In this document: in pieces, positions 13,101-26,589 of the stretch
Position numbering within the stretch: the first letter of the stretch is position 1
How the letters are laid out: each line of letters begins with the position of its first letter
DNA from: Liolophura sinensis
Taxonomy: Eukaryota; Mollusca; Polyplacophora; Chitonida; Chitonidae
DNA: 64,000 bases
NCBI RefSeq assembly: GCF_032854445.1
Contig: NC_088304.1
Coordinates: forward strand, 25,061,704-25,125,703
Direction: 5' to 3'
Notes under the pieces: generated by a model
What the model was told of the DNA's origin: nothing
The model's input: the letters and a program-made list of their open reading frames with translations, nothing else
Database searches by the model: none
Made by a program: the position numbers and the translations under genes

Positions 13101-13919
13101 CTAAGCAGAATTTTAAACTGGACTGGTACTGTCAATCAGTTAGCGTCAATTTGGAATTCCCTTAATTAAATTGTGCAGGTGCTTCAGGGAAAAAAAAAAA
13201 TTAAACTTCTTAGAAATAGGCAGCTAAAGAATAATGGATGTAATGAAGTGGTTTTTGCTTTACATGATGCCATCTAGAAAAACTTCTTACTTTATTACTG
13301 ACAATATATATTGGAAAGACATTGGTGGAAGACAAGTGGTCACCAAAGAACATCAGACATTCTACACAGCCACACTATTTCCACTAAGACCCCCACAAAA
13401 AGTGAGAGCTGAAGAATGTACAAATTCCCTGCCCAGGGGGCTCTTAAGTAATAGCTCTGCACCCAAATACCCTACATTGCATTCACAACTAGGGATTGCA
13501 GATGCCATTAATGATGTCTAGGAGTCTACTGTAACTATACCTTCTTACACAGAAAATGGCGAATCTCTAAGCCCTAGTTTTATGCTCACTGACACATCCC
13601 CTTAATCCACTAGGAAACACATTCCTTAATACTGCTTTAGGGATTTGGACAGTTAAACTCAAATCCCCAGATAAACCAAAGTGTGTGGTTAACAGGATCA
13701 TTGGGATTGAACCAGCTCTGTGGAATGAACCCAGTCCAGCTAGAACAGGCAATTACACCTGTCCTTAATGATACCTGAGACCATGACTTAAGCTGGCAGT
13801 CAGGAGACATAAATTAGCACCTTGGAAGGTTATTTTTTCCAAGGGTTGTTATGTAATGATGTAAATCGGTGGCTGATTCCAACAGTAAGAGATTCACAAG
13901 CTTTCAGATCTCTTTATAG
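10175..13919. other. No recognised gene
   Basis: About 3.7 kb of AT-rich sequence with poly-A and poly-T tracts (for example 11,552-11,562 and 11,680-11,694). Short reading frames on both strands lack start, splice or domain support. One 72-codon minus frame (12,384-12,602) contains IIGKV, reminiscent of C2 domains, but has no acceptor or donor. Confidence 0.35.
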
Positions 13920-13925
13920 CTTTCA

Positions 13926-13985
13926 AATGAGGGGATGGGGGTGGGGGGATGGGGGGGATGGGGGGGGGGATGGGGGGTATGGGTA
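13926..13985 (+). repeat. G-rich tract (ggggat)n-like
   Basis: Runs of three to nine G separated by AT or T across about 58 bp on the plus strand. It meets the G3+N1-7 pattern many times and would be expected to form G-quadruplexes when single-stranded. It also causes a proline-rich spurious minus frame. Confidence 0.8.
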
Positions 13986-14514
13986 AGGGTTTAGTGGGTG
14001 ACCTGATAGTGAGTGTGGGAGCTATCGATAAGAGAGATGTAGAGGGGACTGGGAACACTTTGGCACATCTAATTTCCAGCTGATTTTCCTTATGTCTATG
14101 ATTGGTTATGCATATGTACTTATAAATTTTCAAATTAGTGACCCATGGGTCACCATCCTATATGCATACTTTTCTTGAATACCTTGAGGCAAAGTGAACT
14201 AAAATACACTTGTCTAATTTTTGACTACAACTTAATTCTACCACTTCTGATTTGTAGAAGGAAAAATTTGTTTTCTCAATAAAAAGAAATTCAAGAAAAC
14301 AGGCATATTCATAGGCCACTGTACTAATTAAGCACCATAATGAGACACAGACTACTGGAAAGGTTAAAGACGCAAGAAGCCTACTTACTAAAGATGTGCT
14401 AATATTGGTGTGACATTTGTGTGCTACTGGTAAGCCATTGGTCTGTTACTGGTGAACTACAGAGGCTAATCCTGTGTCACTGTTTAGCTATTGTGTACCA
14501 GTTACTGATAAGCT

Positions 14515-14735
14515 GGTCGTGGGCTACTTTGTGTGCTATGGATGTGATACTGGTGTGCTACTTTGTGTGCTATGGATGTGATACTGGGGTGCTACTTTGT
14601 GTGCTATGGATGTGATACTGGGGTGCTACTTTGTGTGCTATGAATGTGATACTGGGGTGCTACTTTGTGTGCTATGGATGTGATACTGGTGTGCCATTTT
14701 GTGTGCTATGGATGTGATACTGGTGTGTTACTGAT
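14515..14735. repeat. 34-bp minisatellite with degenerate flanks
   Basis: About six clean units of ggggtgctactttgtgtgct + atggatgtgatact. Degenerate copies (ttggtgtgctac, gtgtgttactg) extend to roughly 14,400 and 14,890. Confidence 0.85.
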
Positions 14736-15313
14736 ATGTTAAGGGTGTGTTAGTGGTGCACTACGGGTGTGCTACTTTGTGAGCTAAAGATATGATGCTG
14801 GTATGTTAAAGGTGTGTTATTGGTGAGTTACTGTCAATTTGTGTGCTACTTCATGTGCTAAGGATGTGCTGCTGGTGCTATTGGTGTGTTGTTGTTGAGA
14901 TATTGCTATGCTGCTGTGGTTAAGATATATTTATATGATTGGAAAGTCTTGAAAAACAGGAAATCATCCAAACATCAAAAGGTGGACAAAATAAAAAGAT
15001 GGAATTCCAATTTAACTCCTTTTCTGTTTTTGCATATTTTTTTTACTGTCTGCTCACTTGTAAAACACAACAACAGCTGGTGTTGCCATATCCTAAGTAA
15101 CACTTCACACTGTCAAACTATATATAATATGGACCGTCTACCACTACCCTACTTCTCCTGGTTGGGACTGTTGCGTTGACAGAATAATTGGTTCTGTTTG
15201 GATGTATTTTTCGATATAATTCTGAAGTACTATATATTGTTTTCTCTGTCAAGGCCTTGGGGAAGAACAGTTTCATTGTACAGCACTACATGTATCTTCG
15301 ATAAACATATTAT

Positions 15314-16309
15314 ACTTGTATATTACTGCCTGCTGTGTGAGCTGTGTCCCATATTGCACAGTTAAGTGCACTGATTGACCTTATACCAATGTAATATATC
15401 TGTACATTACTGCCTGCTGTGTGAGCTGTCCCACATTGCACAGTTAAGTGCACTAATTGACCTTATACCCATGTAATATATCTGTACATTACTGCCTGCT
15501 GTGTGAACTGTGTCCCATATTGCACAGTTAAGTGCACTGATTGACCTCATACCAATGTAATATATCTGTACATAACTGCATGCTGTGTGAGCTGTGTCCC
15601 ACGTTGCACAGTTAAGTGCACTGATTGACCTTATACCCATGTAATATATCTGTACATTACTACCTGCTGTGTGAATTGTGTCCCACCTTGCACAGTTAAG
15701 TGCACTGACTGACCTTATACCAATGAAATATATCTGTACATTATTGCCTGCTGTGTGAGCTGTGTCCCATATTACACAGTTAAGTGCACTGATTGACCTT
15801 ATACCCATGTAATATATCGGTACATTACTGCCTGCTGAGTGAATTGTGTCCCATATTGCACACTTAAGTGCACTGACTGACCTTATACCAATGTAATATA
15901 TCTGTACATTACTGCCTGCTGTGTGAGCTGTGTCCCACATTGCACAGTTAAGTGCACTGATTGACCTTATACCAATGTAATATATCTGTACATTACTGCC
16001 TGCTGTGTGAATTGTGTCCCACACTGCACAGTTAAGTGCACTGATTGACCTTATACCCATGTAATATATCTGTACATTACTGCCTGCTGTGTGAATTGTG
16101 TCCCACATTGCACAGTTAAGTACGCTGATTGACCTTATACCCATGTAATATACCTGTATATTGCTGTCTGCTGTGTGAATTGTGTCCCATATTACACAGT
16201 TAAGTGCACTGATTGACCTTATACCCATGTAATACACCTGTATATTACTGCCTGCTGTGTGAATTGTGTATCATTTTACACAGTTAAGTGTACTCATTGA
16301 CCTTATACA
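15314..16309. repeat. ~82-bp satellite array, 12 units
   Basis: Each unit contains tacattactgcctgctgtgt, gtcccacattgcacagttaa, and gtgcactgattgacctta then tacccatgtaatatatctg. Unit length hovers around 81-84 bp. Many units are near multiples of three, so a 276-codon minus-strand frame runs through ten of them with a 27-28 residue repeat (IRSISALNCA...WDTIHTAGSN). It has no splice signals or family likeness, and no sign of selection can be judged here. Confidence 0.9.
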
Positions 16310-18046
16310 TTCACACCTTACTTTATATTTCTATAAACATAAAAACAGGTAAATATATATATGTTGTAAGGGCCAGTCTTACAAAAATCTTTGTTTGACG
16401 TAACCTGACCCCATCAGAAATACTGGGTATAGGTCGGTAGGGATATATTTTTTTTAGTCTGGCTAAGGCCACACCAATTTTACTTTGCATTATATGAGCA
16501 AGCTGGTCAACACTAGAAAACTAGGATAAATATAAAACTGAAAATCCACTCTTTTCTTTTGCCTGATCTTGATGTTTTCATGATTTTTCCAGTTTCAAGG
16601 CTTTCTGAATAAGTCAAAAATTCTTCAACAGTACAACTGCTGTGACAGTCCACATTATCTACAAATTAAATGATTTTCAATTTTTACTTTTATTTTTATA
16701 CCCCTCTTTGACATTGACAAAAAAAAATGATTCCGTCCAAATAACAACAATTTTAATTGCATAGTGTGGCTTAACAAAAAAAATAAAAACAAAAACAGAA
16801 ATGGCATAGACTAACATTGAGGGAAAAAAGAAAAATCTATTGCACACCAACCAAAACTTGTAGTGTACATATACACATGTATGTATGCTATGTACTTGGT
16901 ATACAGGCCCTGTCAGGAGGGTCAGTCTGGTTGCATCCAACGAACATACATTAATCATGGCCTATGTCACCGAAACATGTATATAATATACAACACTTTA
17001 CTATATAGTATTCTCTGTAGCATGAATTACACACTGTCCAGAGCAAATACAGGAAGTTTACAGATCAAATTTAGATGAAAACCTAATTCATATTTAGAAA
17101 CTTTCCACTGAGTTCATTCTGCATTATATAAGGTCTATTATACTATGGCCTACATTTATACACCTATTGAAAATCGGCTATCTTTTCATCAGCTCCATCT
17201 GTCAGGCATGTTTATCTAACACCTGGAAAAAGGTGCTAACTATGACGTCAATCGACATGAAAACTATCCATCTTATGCGTTTACCTCATAAAACAGTGTT
17301 GAAACAGATTGTTCAAATATGAAAAAATTCACAACTTTTCCGCGATCAAATCTGACAATCATTCACGATTGTGATCGTTCGAAACAAGAAAAAAATCCCC
17401 AGATGATCATTCGTGTAATGTATGTGTATGCTTGGGAATATACTGGGATGTCACGCTTAACAATTTCGGTGAGGCGTCTATACACGTTAAGCATTCAAGC
17501 ATTGGTGTTTATATCTGACAATGGCTTAATGATTTCACCTTCCAGAGTTACGCTACCCATGTCCCGGGACATCAAACTTATCAGTTGAAGCAAAAGTCAA
17601 TTAACCAAATACCTGATTTCTGGTGGCTGAGCACAAGGATTACGGAATGCAATCTTCACAACGTGGAAGTGTTACTGTATGTCTTGCGAAATAGCTTTTC
17701 GCATATGTCCATTTTTCAAATATCCAAGGACAGCATCATGCATGCTGTGCAAGTTTGGTATAGTATATTATCATATTCAGTCATGTAGCTACATACACCT
17801 CAATTACTCAACCTTTTCTCATGTGAAAGAGCAAATTTCAGTGCAGTGTTTCTTAACTTCTTGATGTGATATTGGAGACAAAACTACACACACTGGATTG
17901 GCTAATTTCTGGGCTGCACAAAAAGTAAAATTTTATCAGTCAACAAAGAAAAATACTTCCAGAATATGTTTGAATAAACACCTTGCAAACATGCGCAGAG
18001 GTTGAAGAAATACATTACATGTACATATAGCCGAGAGAGTTGCTAC
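16310..18046. other. No recognised gene; dispersed repeat family E near the right end
   Basis: About 17,790-18,010 resembles 48,290-48,480 in the same orientation ('tgaaagagcaa', 'gattggattggc'-like motif, 'ttatcagtc', 'aacatgc'). Otherwise AT-rich, with no supported exon. Confidence 0.4.
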
Positions 18047-18992
18047 CGTATGGTATATAGCACTAAGATTGTGAGTGTATGGTATGTAGCACTAAGATTG
18101 TGAGTGTATGGTATATAGCACTAAGATTGTGAGTGTATGGTATATAGCACTAAGATTATGAGTGTATGGTATGTAGCACTAAGATTGTCAGTGTATGGTA
18201 TATAGCACTAAGATTGTGAGTGTATGGTATATAGCACTAAGATTGTGAGTGTATGGTATGTAGCACTAAGATTGTGAGTGCATGGCATATAGCACTAAGA
18301 TTGTGAGTGTATGGTATATAGCACTAAGATTGTGAGTGTATGGTATATAGCACTAAGATTGTGAGTGTATGGTATATAGCACTAAGATTGTGAGTGTATG
18401 GTATATAGCACTAAGATTATGAGTGTATGGTATGTAGCACTAAGAGTGTGAGTGCATGGCATATAGCACTAAGATTGTGAGTGTATGGTATATAGCACTA
18501 AGATTGTCAGTGTATGGTATATAGCACTAAGATTGTGAGTGCATGGCATATAGCAATAAGATTGTGAGTGTATGGTATATAGCACTAAGATTGTGAGTGT
18601 ATGGTATATACATGTAGCAATAAGATTGTGAGTGTATGGCATATAGCACTAAGATTGTGAGTGTATGGTATATAGCACTAAGATTGTGAGTGTATGGTAT
18701 ATAGCACTAAGATTGTGAGTGTATGGTATGTAGCACTAAGATTGTGAGTGCATGGCATATAGCACTAAGATTGTGAGTGTATGGTATATAGCACTAAGAT
18801 TGTGAGTGTATGGTATATAGCACTAAGATTGTGAGTGCATGGCATATAGCACTAACATTGTGAGTGTATGGTATATAGCACTAAGATTGTGAGTGTATGG
18901 TATATAGCACTAAGATTGTGAGTGTATGGTATACAGCACTAGGATTATGAGTGTATGGTATATACATGTAGCACTAAGATTGTGAGTGTATC
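18047..18992. repeat. 29-bp minisatellite, about 32 units
   Basis: Highly homogeneous units of tgtatggtatatagcactaa + gattgtgag. Recurrent variants are tatatagc/tatgtagc, gtatgg/gcatggc and two tatacatgtagc insertions. The low divergence suggests recent expansion. The plus strand of each unit contains GTGAGT. Confidence 0.95.
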
Positions 18993-19004
18993 TGAAGTTG
19001 TCAC

Positions 19005-19492
19005 CATTGTATCTCATATGGTTGCAACTGTATCTTGAAGGGTTGCCACTGTATGGTTACATGTATCTCAACATTGGGTTATGAGATCTCTCAAAGTGTT
19101 GCCACTTACTTGTGATTTGCTGCTATATTTCCAGGTTTCCCACAGGGTTATACCTGTATTGTATAAAGGGTTACTAATGTATCCCAATTAGTGTTGCCAT
19201 TGTATCTCAATGAGATGCCACTATTTCAAAATGTTGCTACTGTATATCTCAAATGTTTGCACCTACACTACAAGAGGCTGTCCATGGATCTCAGATGGTT
19301 GCCATTGTATTTCAAAGCTGGGCCGCATGTACTGTGACTCTGAGAGTATAAGAATGGCTCAATTAACAGACACACTCAGTATATGGTCTTAAGTTAGTAC
19401 CTCTGGTCTAAAGGTAGCACCTCTGCTGGACAGTTAAATTAGCACCTCTGGTCTATAGTTAGCACCTCTGCTGGAAAGTTAGCACCTCTGGG
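19005..19492. repeat. Two further degenerate short-repeat arrays
   Basis: From 19,005 to about 19,310 there are degenerate units around ggttgccactgtatctcaa. From about 19,390 to 19,492 there are copies of ttagcacctctggtctaaag / ttagcacctctgctggaaag. They directly follow the 29-bp array. Confidence 0.7.
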
Positions 19493-22330
19493 TAAAATTC
19501 TTGTGAAAATGTACAATACATCTTAGCTAATTATTAACAGAAAAGACAACAAATAACTTAAACTTAGTTATTTCGAAAGAAGGGCGTAAACTAGGCAAAA
19601 CAAGGCATAAAAATCTTTCAATACACTTGTTTTGTGCAGACAGATGTTTACAAACTATTCCACATGCATGTGGAATATAACAAAGGTCACAAAAACATGT
19701 TAAACACATTTGATAACGGTGCTTGCCAACTTGTACACGTAAAATGTCAATTTGTCCATGTACATCAAATTATTCCCATTTATAACTGAAGGGTAGCTCT
19801 AATTTGAACAAAGGTCTGTAAGTACATGCAGTTTATCACAAAGTCGCCTTTGCCCCTGTGAATGTCAGAATATTTAGCCATATCCTGATGTACCTGTGTA
19901 CAACATTCGTGTGTTTACATTTTGCGCAGGCTTACATACAGTGTATATGTTATTTATTTTACTCATTTATATTTAATAATTTCTGGATTCTGAGTTAATG
20001 TTATTTTAATAACATAGACGGTTTGAAAGATATCACTGCTCTATAAATATGTATGTAGGCGAAAGCCGTAAGCAGCAATTTATAAATACTCACTGTGCGT
20101 GATAACAAGGAAAAACGAACTAACTACACTATACAATACCACGCACTGTATGTACACAACACACACATGTAACAATAGGCCGGCAAAGAATATAGGCCTT
20201 TGTCATATGAAAGTCAAACTGTGTTAATTTGGGTGTGGCATAAAACTTCAAAGACACAAACATGAGAACTGCAAATATAATATCTATTGAGAGTACTGCG
20301 TGCTGCTGAGCCAATGCCAATACACACATATATATAAGATCTACGTATCGCACACATAGGACAATGGTAGATTAATAGCTGAGCCAAGCACCAATACACA
20401 CATGTACATATATATACAGTAAGTTTTTCTATTGTTTTTTTTTTTAGTTATTGTCAGTTCTGACATGTGATCAATATTGGTATTCAAAGTACATACCTGG
20501 GAAATTCATTACTCTTAAGATCTAACCAATGGTTGCACTATATATAACGATGTAGATAAAGTGTAAATTATTTTGTCCAGAATTTATATCTGCAGGTTTA
20601 AGATGTGTCCATTATACATATTTATGTACTGTTACCTAATTTGTATATACACATTTTTTCACATGTACAATGTATTACATTTAAAATGAATATAATAACT
20701 ACATTGTACCAAGTATACAGAAACAAAGTACATGTATCTACCAACAATATAGGTATAGTATTACATAGCTGTTAATTATGTAGTAATACAGCAATGTGGA
20801 CACAGTGCAAAAATGTAATAATCTAGACTACATGTAAACAGGATAATGTATTTTTTTTTCTTTCACACACTGAAACCTCTGGGACCACTTTCACAAAGAT
20901 GTCATATGTATATGATAGAGCACACATAGAACAATGGTACCTATACCTCACGACAAATGTACGAAGAAAAACAATGTCATACACAGCTTTGTGACAGTGG
21001 CCCCTGGTGTTTACCTCCCAAACCTAACCACAAGGCATACAAGGTACAGCAGGGTTAATCATGCCCATTTGCTGAGGATCACAGCAACAGTGTTTAAGCC
21101 TGTACATCATACTTGAGAAAACTTGAACAAAAAGGAACAAAAACGTACACGCCGCATTTCATTAGGGTCAATTTTCTTTTTCTTTTCCTATATGTCTAAA
21201 ACCATAAAGAGTCTGCATGTGAACTCCACTGAATATTCCACAATTTCGCACCTGAATCCACTCGACAAGGATCTGTTAATTATTCTGACAAGATTTTCGC
21301 AAATCTGCAAATCCACTGTGACAATACCTGTTCAGAAATCCCCTCATGGGAACACAGATAGAATTAAATCAAGAACTGCCCGCTTACAAAAACGTCTTTG
21401 TTCAATAAGGTTGTAAAAGAAAACTACAGAGAAGCTCATTCAGTACCGTCACAATGGAATTATACCCCATTGTGTCAAGAACCCAAGATTATCTCTCTAT
21501 GCTAATGACCCTTACAGCGAACTCTACAGAAACTACTTCGGAGCAGAAGAAAAGGTGTCTTCTTGAAATCTCTTGTAGCCACTAATGAGCCACCTCGTTA
21601 CATGCTAGGTCATTATTACTTCAAAGACAAAATATAAGTATCCCACATTGTACATGCCCTGGCAGAGATTTGCCACCATAACAGGAGGGGGAAAAAGCCT
21701 AGAGTATCTGCCACATGTATTGGTGTTTTTTTCTTACAAATCTGTTTCCTCGTCTGCGTTCTGGATAACTTCCACAAAAATGTTTATGGTTCAGAAGAGT
21801 GTATACATTCTTTCTCTCCTCAATCAATTACCTCTACATGTAAGAAAAAAAAAACAAGAACAACAAGAAAAAAACATGTCCTGGTGATCAGAGATTTGCA
21901 GACAAGGGTCACAAAACCCTTTGGCGTAGAGATGCATCTTGCGCGGCTAAGACAAATATTGATGGCGACAAACAACACTGCCTGTAATCAAATAAGTCTG
22001 TATCTCGCATTACACTCAGCCTCACTGATTTCCAGAAGCCCCGCGCCATTGTCTGAAGAATCCTTTCAAAGAATGATCCGTCATTTACAGCTGCCTGATA
22101 AACCGAAGGCCATTCAGACACGCTTTTGACAAAAAGCCAATCGAGGCCCTAATACAGGGTATTGTAGCCAACCTAATGACTCTAATATCAACATGGTCTT
22201 CAAAGCAAACCATTACGATTTATCTTCTTACGGTGGATAAGCACAAAGTGGCCGAGGCTTCCTTCAAGAGGCTTTGAAGGATCCAAAAAAGTACAATGTT
22301 TACACTGCGAAGTTCTGTAACATAATACAT
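19493..22330. other. No recognised gene
   Basis: AT-rich, with many tacatgta-type palindromes and short TA-rich stretches. The GC-richer block 21,870-22,190 keeps an 81-codon plus frame (21,884-22,129) and a 70-codon minus frame open, but neither resembles a known family. It could be conserved non-coding DNA. Confidence 0.35.
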
Positions 22331-22589
22331 TACCACAAAATACGCTAAAAAAGGACCCTAAAATTTTGCCACAAAAGAGTGCCATATAATCTAATACCTT
22401 TGGTGATGAAACTTGATACGTCTATCCTATTACACTACCCTCCAAAAACATTTCTGTAAGATCAACAGAAGGCTCTTTCAGAAGCAGGGAAACTGCACAG
22501 CTTTATTGTCATGGACGAAATTTTAATTCGTGTAAAGAATTATCTTAACTTATGATAGTAACTTAACCTGTCTTTTTGTGGCAGGGCGA

Positions 22590-22815
22590 GTTCATGCCAT
22601 CAAAGCGCTGCTGCCACTGAAGTATCATGCTGAAGACACCAGACATGACACCTCACCTCAGTCACATTATACTAACACCAAGCCAATAATCAGTCTTGGT
22701 TCCTTGCTCTAATCTCTCAATGCTAAGCGGCAGGCAAGGCAGCAACAAGTACCATTTTTAAAGTTTTTGGCATGGCTCGACCCAGGTTTGATCCCAGGAC
22801 TCCCGACATCAATCT
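22590..22815 (-). mobile_element. SINE-like family C copy, reverse orientation
   Basis: The plus strand shows cagacatgacacctcacctc, agtcacattatactaacacc and at the far end ctcgacccaggtttgatccc, the complement of a tRNA-like B box. This supports a tRNA-derived head on the minus strand. Confidence 0.55.
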
Positions 22816-22984
22816 AATTGCCGTACATGATCAACAAATCTGACTGAAAAAGTCTGTAGCCATTTAAGCTACATTTCTGTAAATAAATCGTGCTAGCTCT
22901 CCAGAAATATTATCATTCTACCAGGCCTCAATTAAAGCACCTTTCTAACACAAATAAAACTCTCAGATTTAAGTAAAATGAGTA

Positions 22985-23120
22985 ACAATCTAAATGACTA
23001 AAAAAAAAACATGTTTAGAGGCAAATAATAATTGAAATAATACTTTTTCACTTGGTGCTAAAACTGACATTTTCCTCAGAAGATATCACTTTACCTTCCA
23101 AACAAACCTCAATCAAAACA
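22985..23120. repeat. Dispersed repeat family D
   Basis: Second copy: aaatgactaaaa, gaggcaaataataattg, acttggtgctaaaactgaca, ccttccaaacaaacctcaa. Compare 5,017-5,160 and 58,995-59,160. Confidence 0.6.
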
Positions 23121-23207
23121 GCTTTTTAACACAAATAAAACTCTCAAAATCTGGTAAATTTGTAACTTACAGGTAAATTTGTAACTTACAGGTAAATTTG
23201 TACTTAA

Positions 23208-23254
23208 GTGAAATATTCTTAAATATGGTGTAAAACATGAATCAAATAAATAAG

Positions 23255-23285
<31 letters not shown>

Positions 23286-23287
23286 AT
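23208..23287 (+). mobile_element. SINE family A tail fragment
   Basis: Only the 3' module is left: agtgaaatattcttaaatat, ggtgtaaaacatgaatcaaa and a long AAATA tail. Confidence 0.65.
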
Positions 23288-24044
23288 TATGATGAAATGC
23301 CAGATAAGCAGTCAATCTGATAGCAGTGGCTGTTTGGCTATAAACAAAGCGCTGAATTTATAGCCAAATGTCTGTATGAACAACTGATATCAGATAACAT
23401 CTTGCATAATATACATATGAATCACACAGCAAAGAGAAAAAGGAAATGAAAACTTAATTGATGTTTCAATGTCGCATACTTCACACTGTGTACATCAAGG
23501 AAAATTAAACGTGAATTGCACAGTTTTTAAGTTTTGCACAACTATCATCAAAAGGAGCCTACCAGATATTGTGGCACAGTTATACGCTAAGGCAGCTTTG
23601 GTTTTGAAAATAAATTCACAAATTTTTCTTAGCTAAACTGTATTTCACCTAAGGTTTGGTTTGTAAAAAATGCCCCTTTCAAAGTGCATAAAGGCCTTAA
23701 AATGATCACTTTGAAACCAACAGCTAACTCTCTTTTGGATATGAAATTAATCCAACTTGAGAAACAAATTTTAACTGGCCCAATAAGCTGGAGAAATCAA
23801 TCCAATCTCTAGCAAAATGTGTCACCTACAAAATGCTAATCTTTAGGTGAAATACCCTAATTATTTTTTGCATTTGTGCTATACTGTATGAAATTATATC
23901 TAAAATACACATCTCTTTTTTTCTGAATTTGGTTATGCTATACTAGTCTCCTTCTCATCAGTCACATTTCATAAAAGGTTAGGGGTATGTTGAATATACA
24001 AGTAATGCTGTGAACTGGCCATGGTTGAACCAGGGCTTCTAACC

Positions 24045-24213
24045 TGTCCTCTCCGGCCGCAAGTAGGAAGGTCTGCCAGCAACCTGCAGATGGTCCTGGG
24101 TTTCCCCCGGGTTCTGCCCGGTTTCCTCCCACCATAATGCCGGCTGCTGTCCTATAAGTGAAATATTTTTGAATCCTGCGTAAAAACACCAATCAAATAA
24201 ATAAATAAATAAA
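24045..24213 (+). mobile_element. SINE family A copy, head missing
   Basis: Begins at ctctccggccgcaagtagga and keeps gtctgccagcaacctgcaga, tttcccccgggttctgcccg, ataagtgaaatatttttgaa and the AAATAAATAAAT tail. Confidence 0.8.
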
Positions 24214-24407
24214 TCTATCATGTCATAACATTCCAAAATAAAATGGAAACAAGATAAGCCCTGGGGTTCTGACACGAATACAGACTGTTCCGACTTGCAC
24301 ACTTCTCTGGACACAGAACTGCAGTGCATATACAGCATTATGTAGAAAGTGAGAATGAATTAAAAGGTTCCTTACGTTTTCCGGTACATATATGTTTGAT
24401 TTGAATT

Positions 24408-24533
24408 ATTTGATTGGTGTATTACGCTATACTCAAGAATATTTCACCTATACAACGGCGGCCAGCATTATGGTGGGAGGAAACCCACGACCATCCGCGG
24501 GTTGCTGACAGACCTTTCCACTTACGACCGGGA
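24408..24533 (-). mobile_element. SINE family A copy, reverse, truncated
   Basis: The plus strand reads tgattggtgtattacgctat, actcaagaatatttcaccta, gccagcattatggtgggagg. The tRNA-like half is missing. It lies about 200 bp from the plus-oriented copy at 24,045, so the pair forms an inverted repeat. Confidence 0.75.
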
Positions 24534-25659
24534 TACACATATGTGTGGCAGGGAAATATGCCCACTTAGCTACCCTAAATCTTCGACCTTTTCAACCACC
24601 TGTGTGCCCAACACTTTGAAACATTCTGACAGAACAATGTGATGTATGGAGAGAAGTAAACAGCACAGTTTTACACAGATTACATCTTTAATGACAAAAA
24701 CAAACCCTTATTGAGTCGTTTTCCTGCTAATTTCATGCATAAATTTCCAATGAGAATTACCTCTGGAGGTTGAAAAGATTTACAGTTCTGTTTTAAAAGC
24801 ATTACTCGTTTGGATCCATATCGACCCAATGTCAAGGTGACAATTTGACATCACCACAAGACTTCATGACAACGTTGTTACACCTCAAGAATCCTGACTG
24901 AGGGTATACTGAAAGTCAAACACGTTCCAAAATCCAAAATATACTACATGCAAACAGGTCCTATATTACACCTCACTGCACATGTAACGGAAGAAAGGCC
25001 TGCATGTTGATTATTGACACGCTATATATATATACCCATAATACTATCAGATTACGTTGCTGGAGGCACGCAGAGAACACAGGCTAGCACCCCCTCCCCC
25101 AACCTCTCACCCCCTACATTCATGCTGTCTACTGTCTATATCGATATTGCCGTAGCTTCATAATGTTAATCAAATTCTCAGCCTGATTGATTAATCACAC
25201 GGTATAGGTTCACTAAGGTCTCCCACACATACACACTACACGCACTTGTTACTCTACTCTCACATTTCGCATATTAACCATGAAGTAAGGCTATATACTG
25301 ACATGTGATACTGTAGTGGGTAATTGAGACATGCACCTTACCATGGTACGTATGATTACATATAAACAAGGACACGTCAAGGTGTGGGCAAAGATCGATC
25401 TGTGAAACCTGAGATCTGTGAAACTGTGATGTGTGAAACCCGAGATCTGATATTTAAACAGGCTGCTTTATGAAACGCAATGAAACATAATGCAGCATAC
25501 ATGGCAACATTATACACTTGATATCTGATTCATTCAAGTTGTAATATCTTGGAATATTGCACGAATAATTGGGCGATATCAACAGTAAAAGGTTAGAGGT
25601 ATAAGTATCAACAGAGGCAAATTTTTTTTTTTTTGCACTCTGGCAGTCTAGCTGTAAAG

Positions 25660-26490
25660 AACATATCTATCGTCTGTATTATTACTGGGTGTAGAACTAT
25701 CATCTGTTGGATCGCTGGGTGTAGAGTTATCATCCATATGATCGCTGGGTGTAGAGTTATTATCTGTATGATTACTGGGTGTAAAACTATCACCTGCAAA
25801 ATTACTGGTTGTAGAGTTATCATCTGTGTGATTTACTAGGTGTAGAACTATCGTCTGTTGGATTGCTGGGTGTAGAGTTATCATCCATATGATTGCTGGG
25901 TGTAGAGTTATTATCTGTATGATTACTGGGTGTAGAACTATCATCTGTTGGATCGCTGGGTGTAGAACTATCGTCTGTTGGATTGCTGGGTGTAGAGTTA
26001 TCATCCATATGATTGCTGGGTGTAGAGTTATTATCTGTATGATTACTGGGTGTAAAACTATCATCTGCATAATTACTGGTTGTAGAGTTATCATCTGTGT
26101 GATTTACTAGGTGTAGAACTATCGTCTGTTGGATTGCTGGGTGTAGAGTTATCATCCATATGATTGCTGGGTGTAGAGTTATTATCTGTATGATTACTGG
26201 GTGTAAAACTATCACCTGCATAATTACTGGTTGTAGAGTTATCATTTGTGTGATTTATTGGGTGTAGAACTATCACCTGCATAATTACTGGTTGTACAGT
26301 TATTATCTGAATGATTACTGGGTGTAAAACTATCATCCGCAAAATTTACTGGTTGTAGAGTTATCATCTGTGTGATTATTGGGTGTAGAATTATCATACA
26401 TGTATGATTCTTGGGTGTAGAGATAACATCTGTATGTTTACTGGGTGTTAGGTTATCATCTGCATGATTATTGGATGTAGAGTTAACATG
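25660..26490. repeat. ~30-bp minisatellite with higher-order units
   Basis: About 27 units of gattactgggtgtagaacta + tcatctgtat. Blocks of roughly five to six unit types recur in order (tctgttg, tccatat, tctgtat, tctgcat, ggttgtagag), giving a higher-order period of about 150-180 bp. Open frames on both strands across it are artefacts of the 30-bp period. Confidence 0.9.
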
Positions 26491-26589
26491 CACATAATGA
26501 TAAAGCATCTATATAGAGAGGGAGCAAAATTATCACCTGAAGGATGTAAAATTATCATTATGACAGCAGAGGAATTATCATCAGAAGGA

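Noticed and set aside
25608-26508. 141-148 codon S/T/N/D-rich frames on the minus strand
   Set aside because: Artefact of a 30-bp period. Frames are broken wherever units are not exactly 30 bp.
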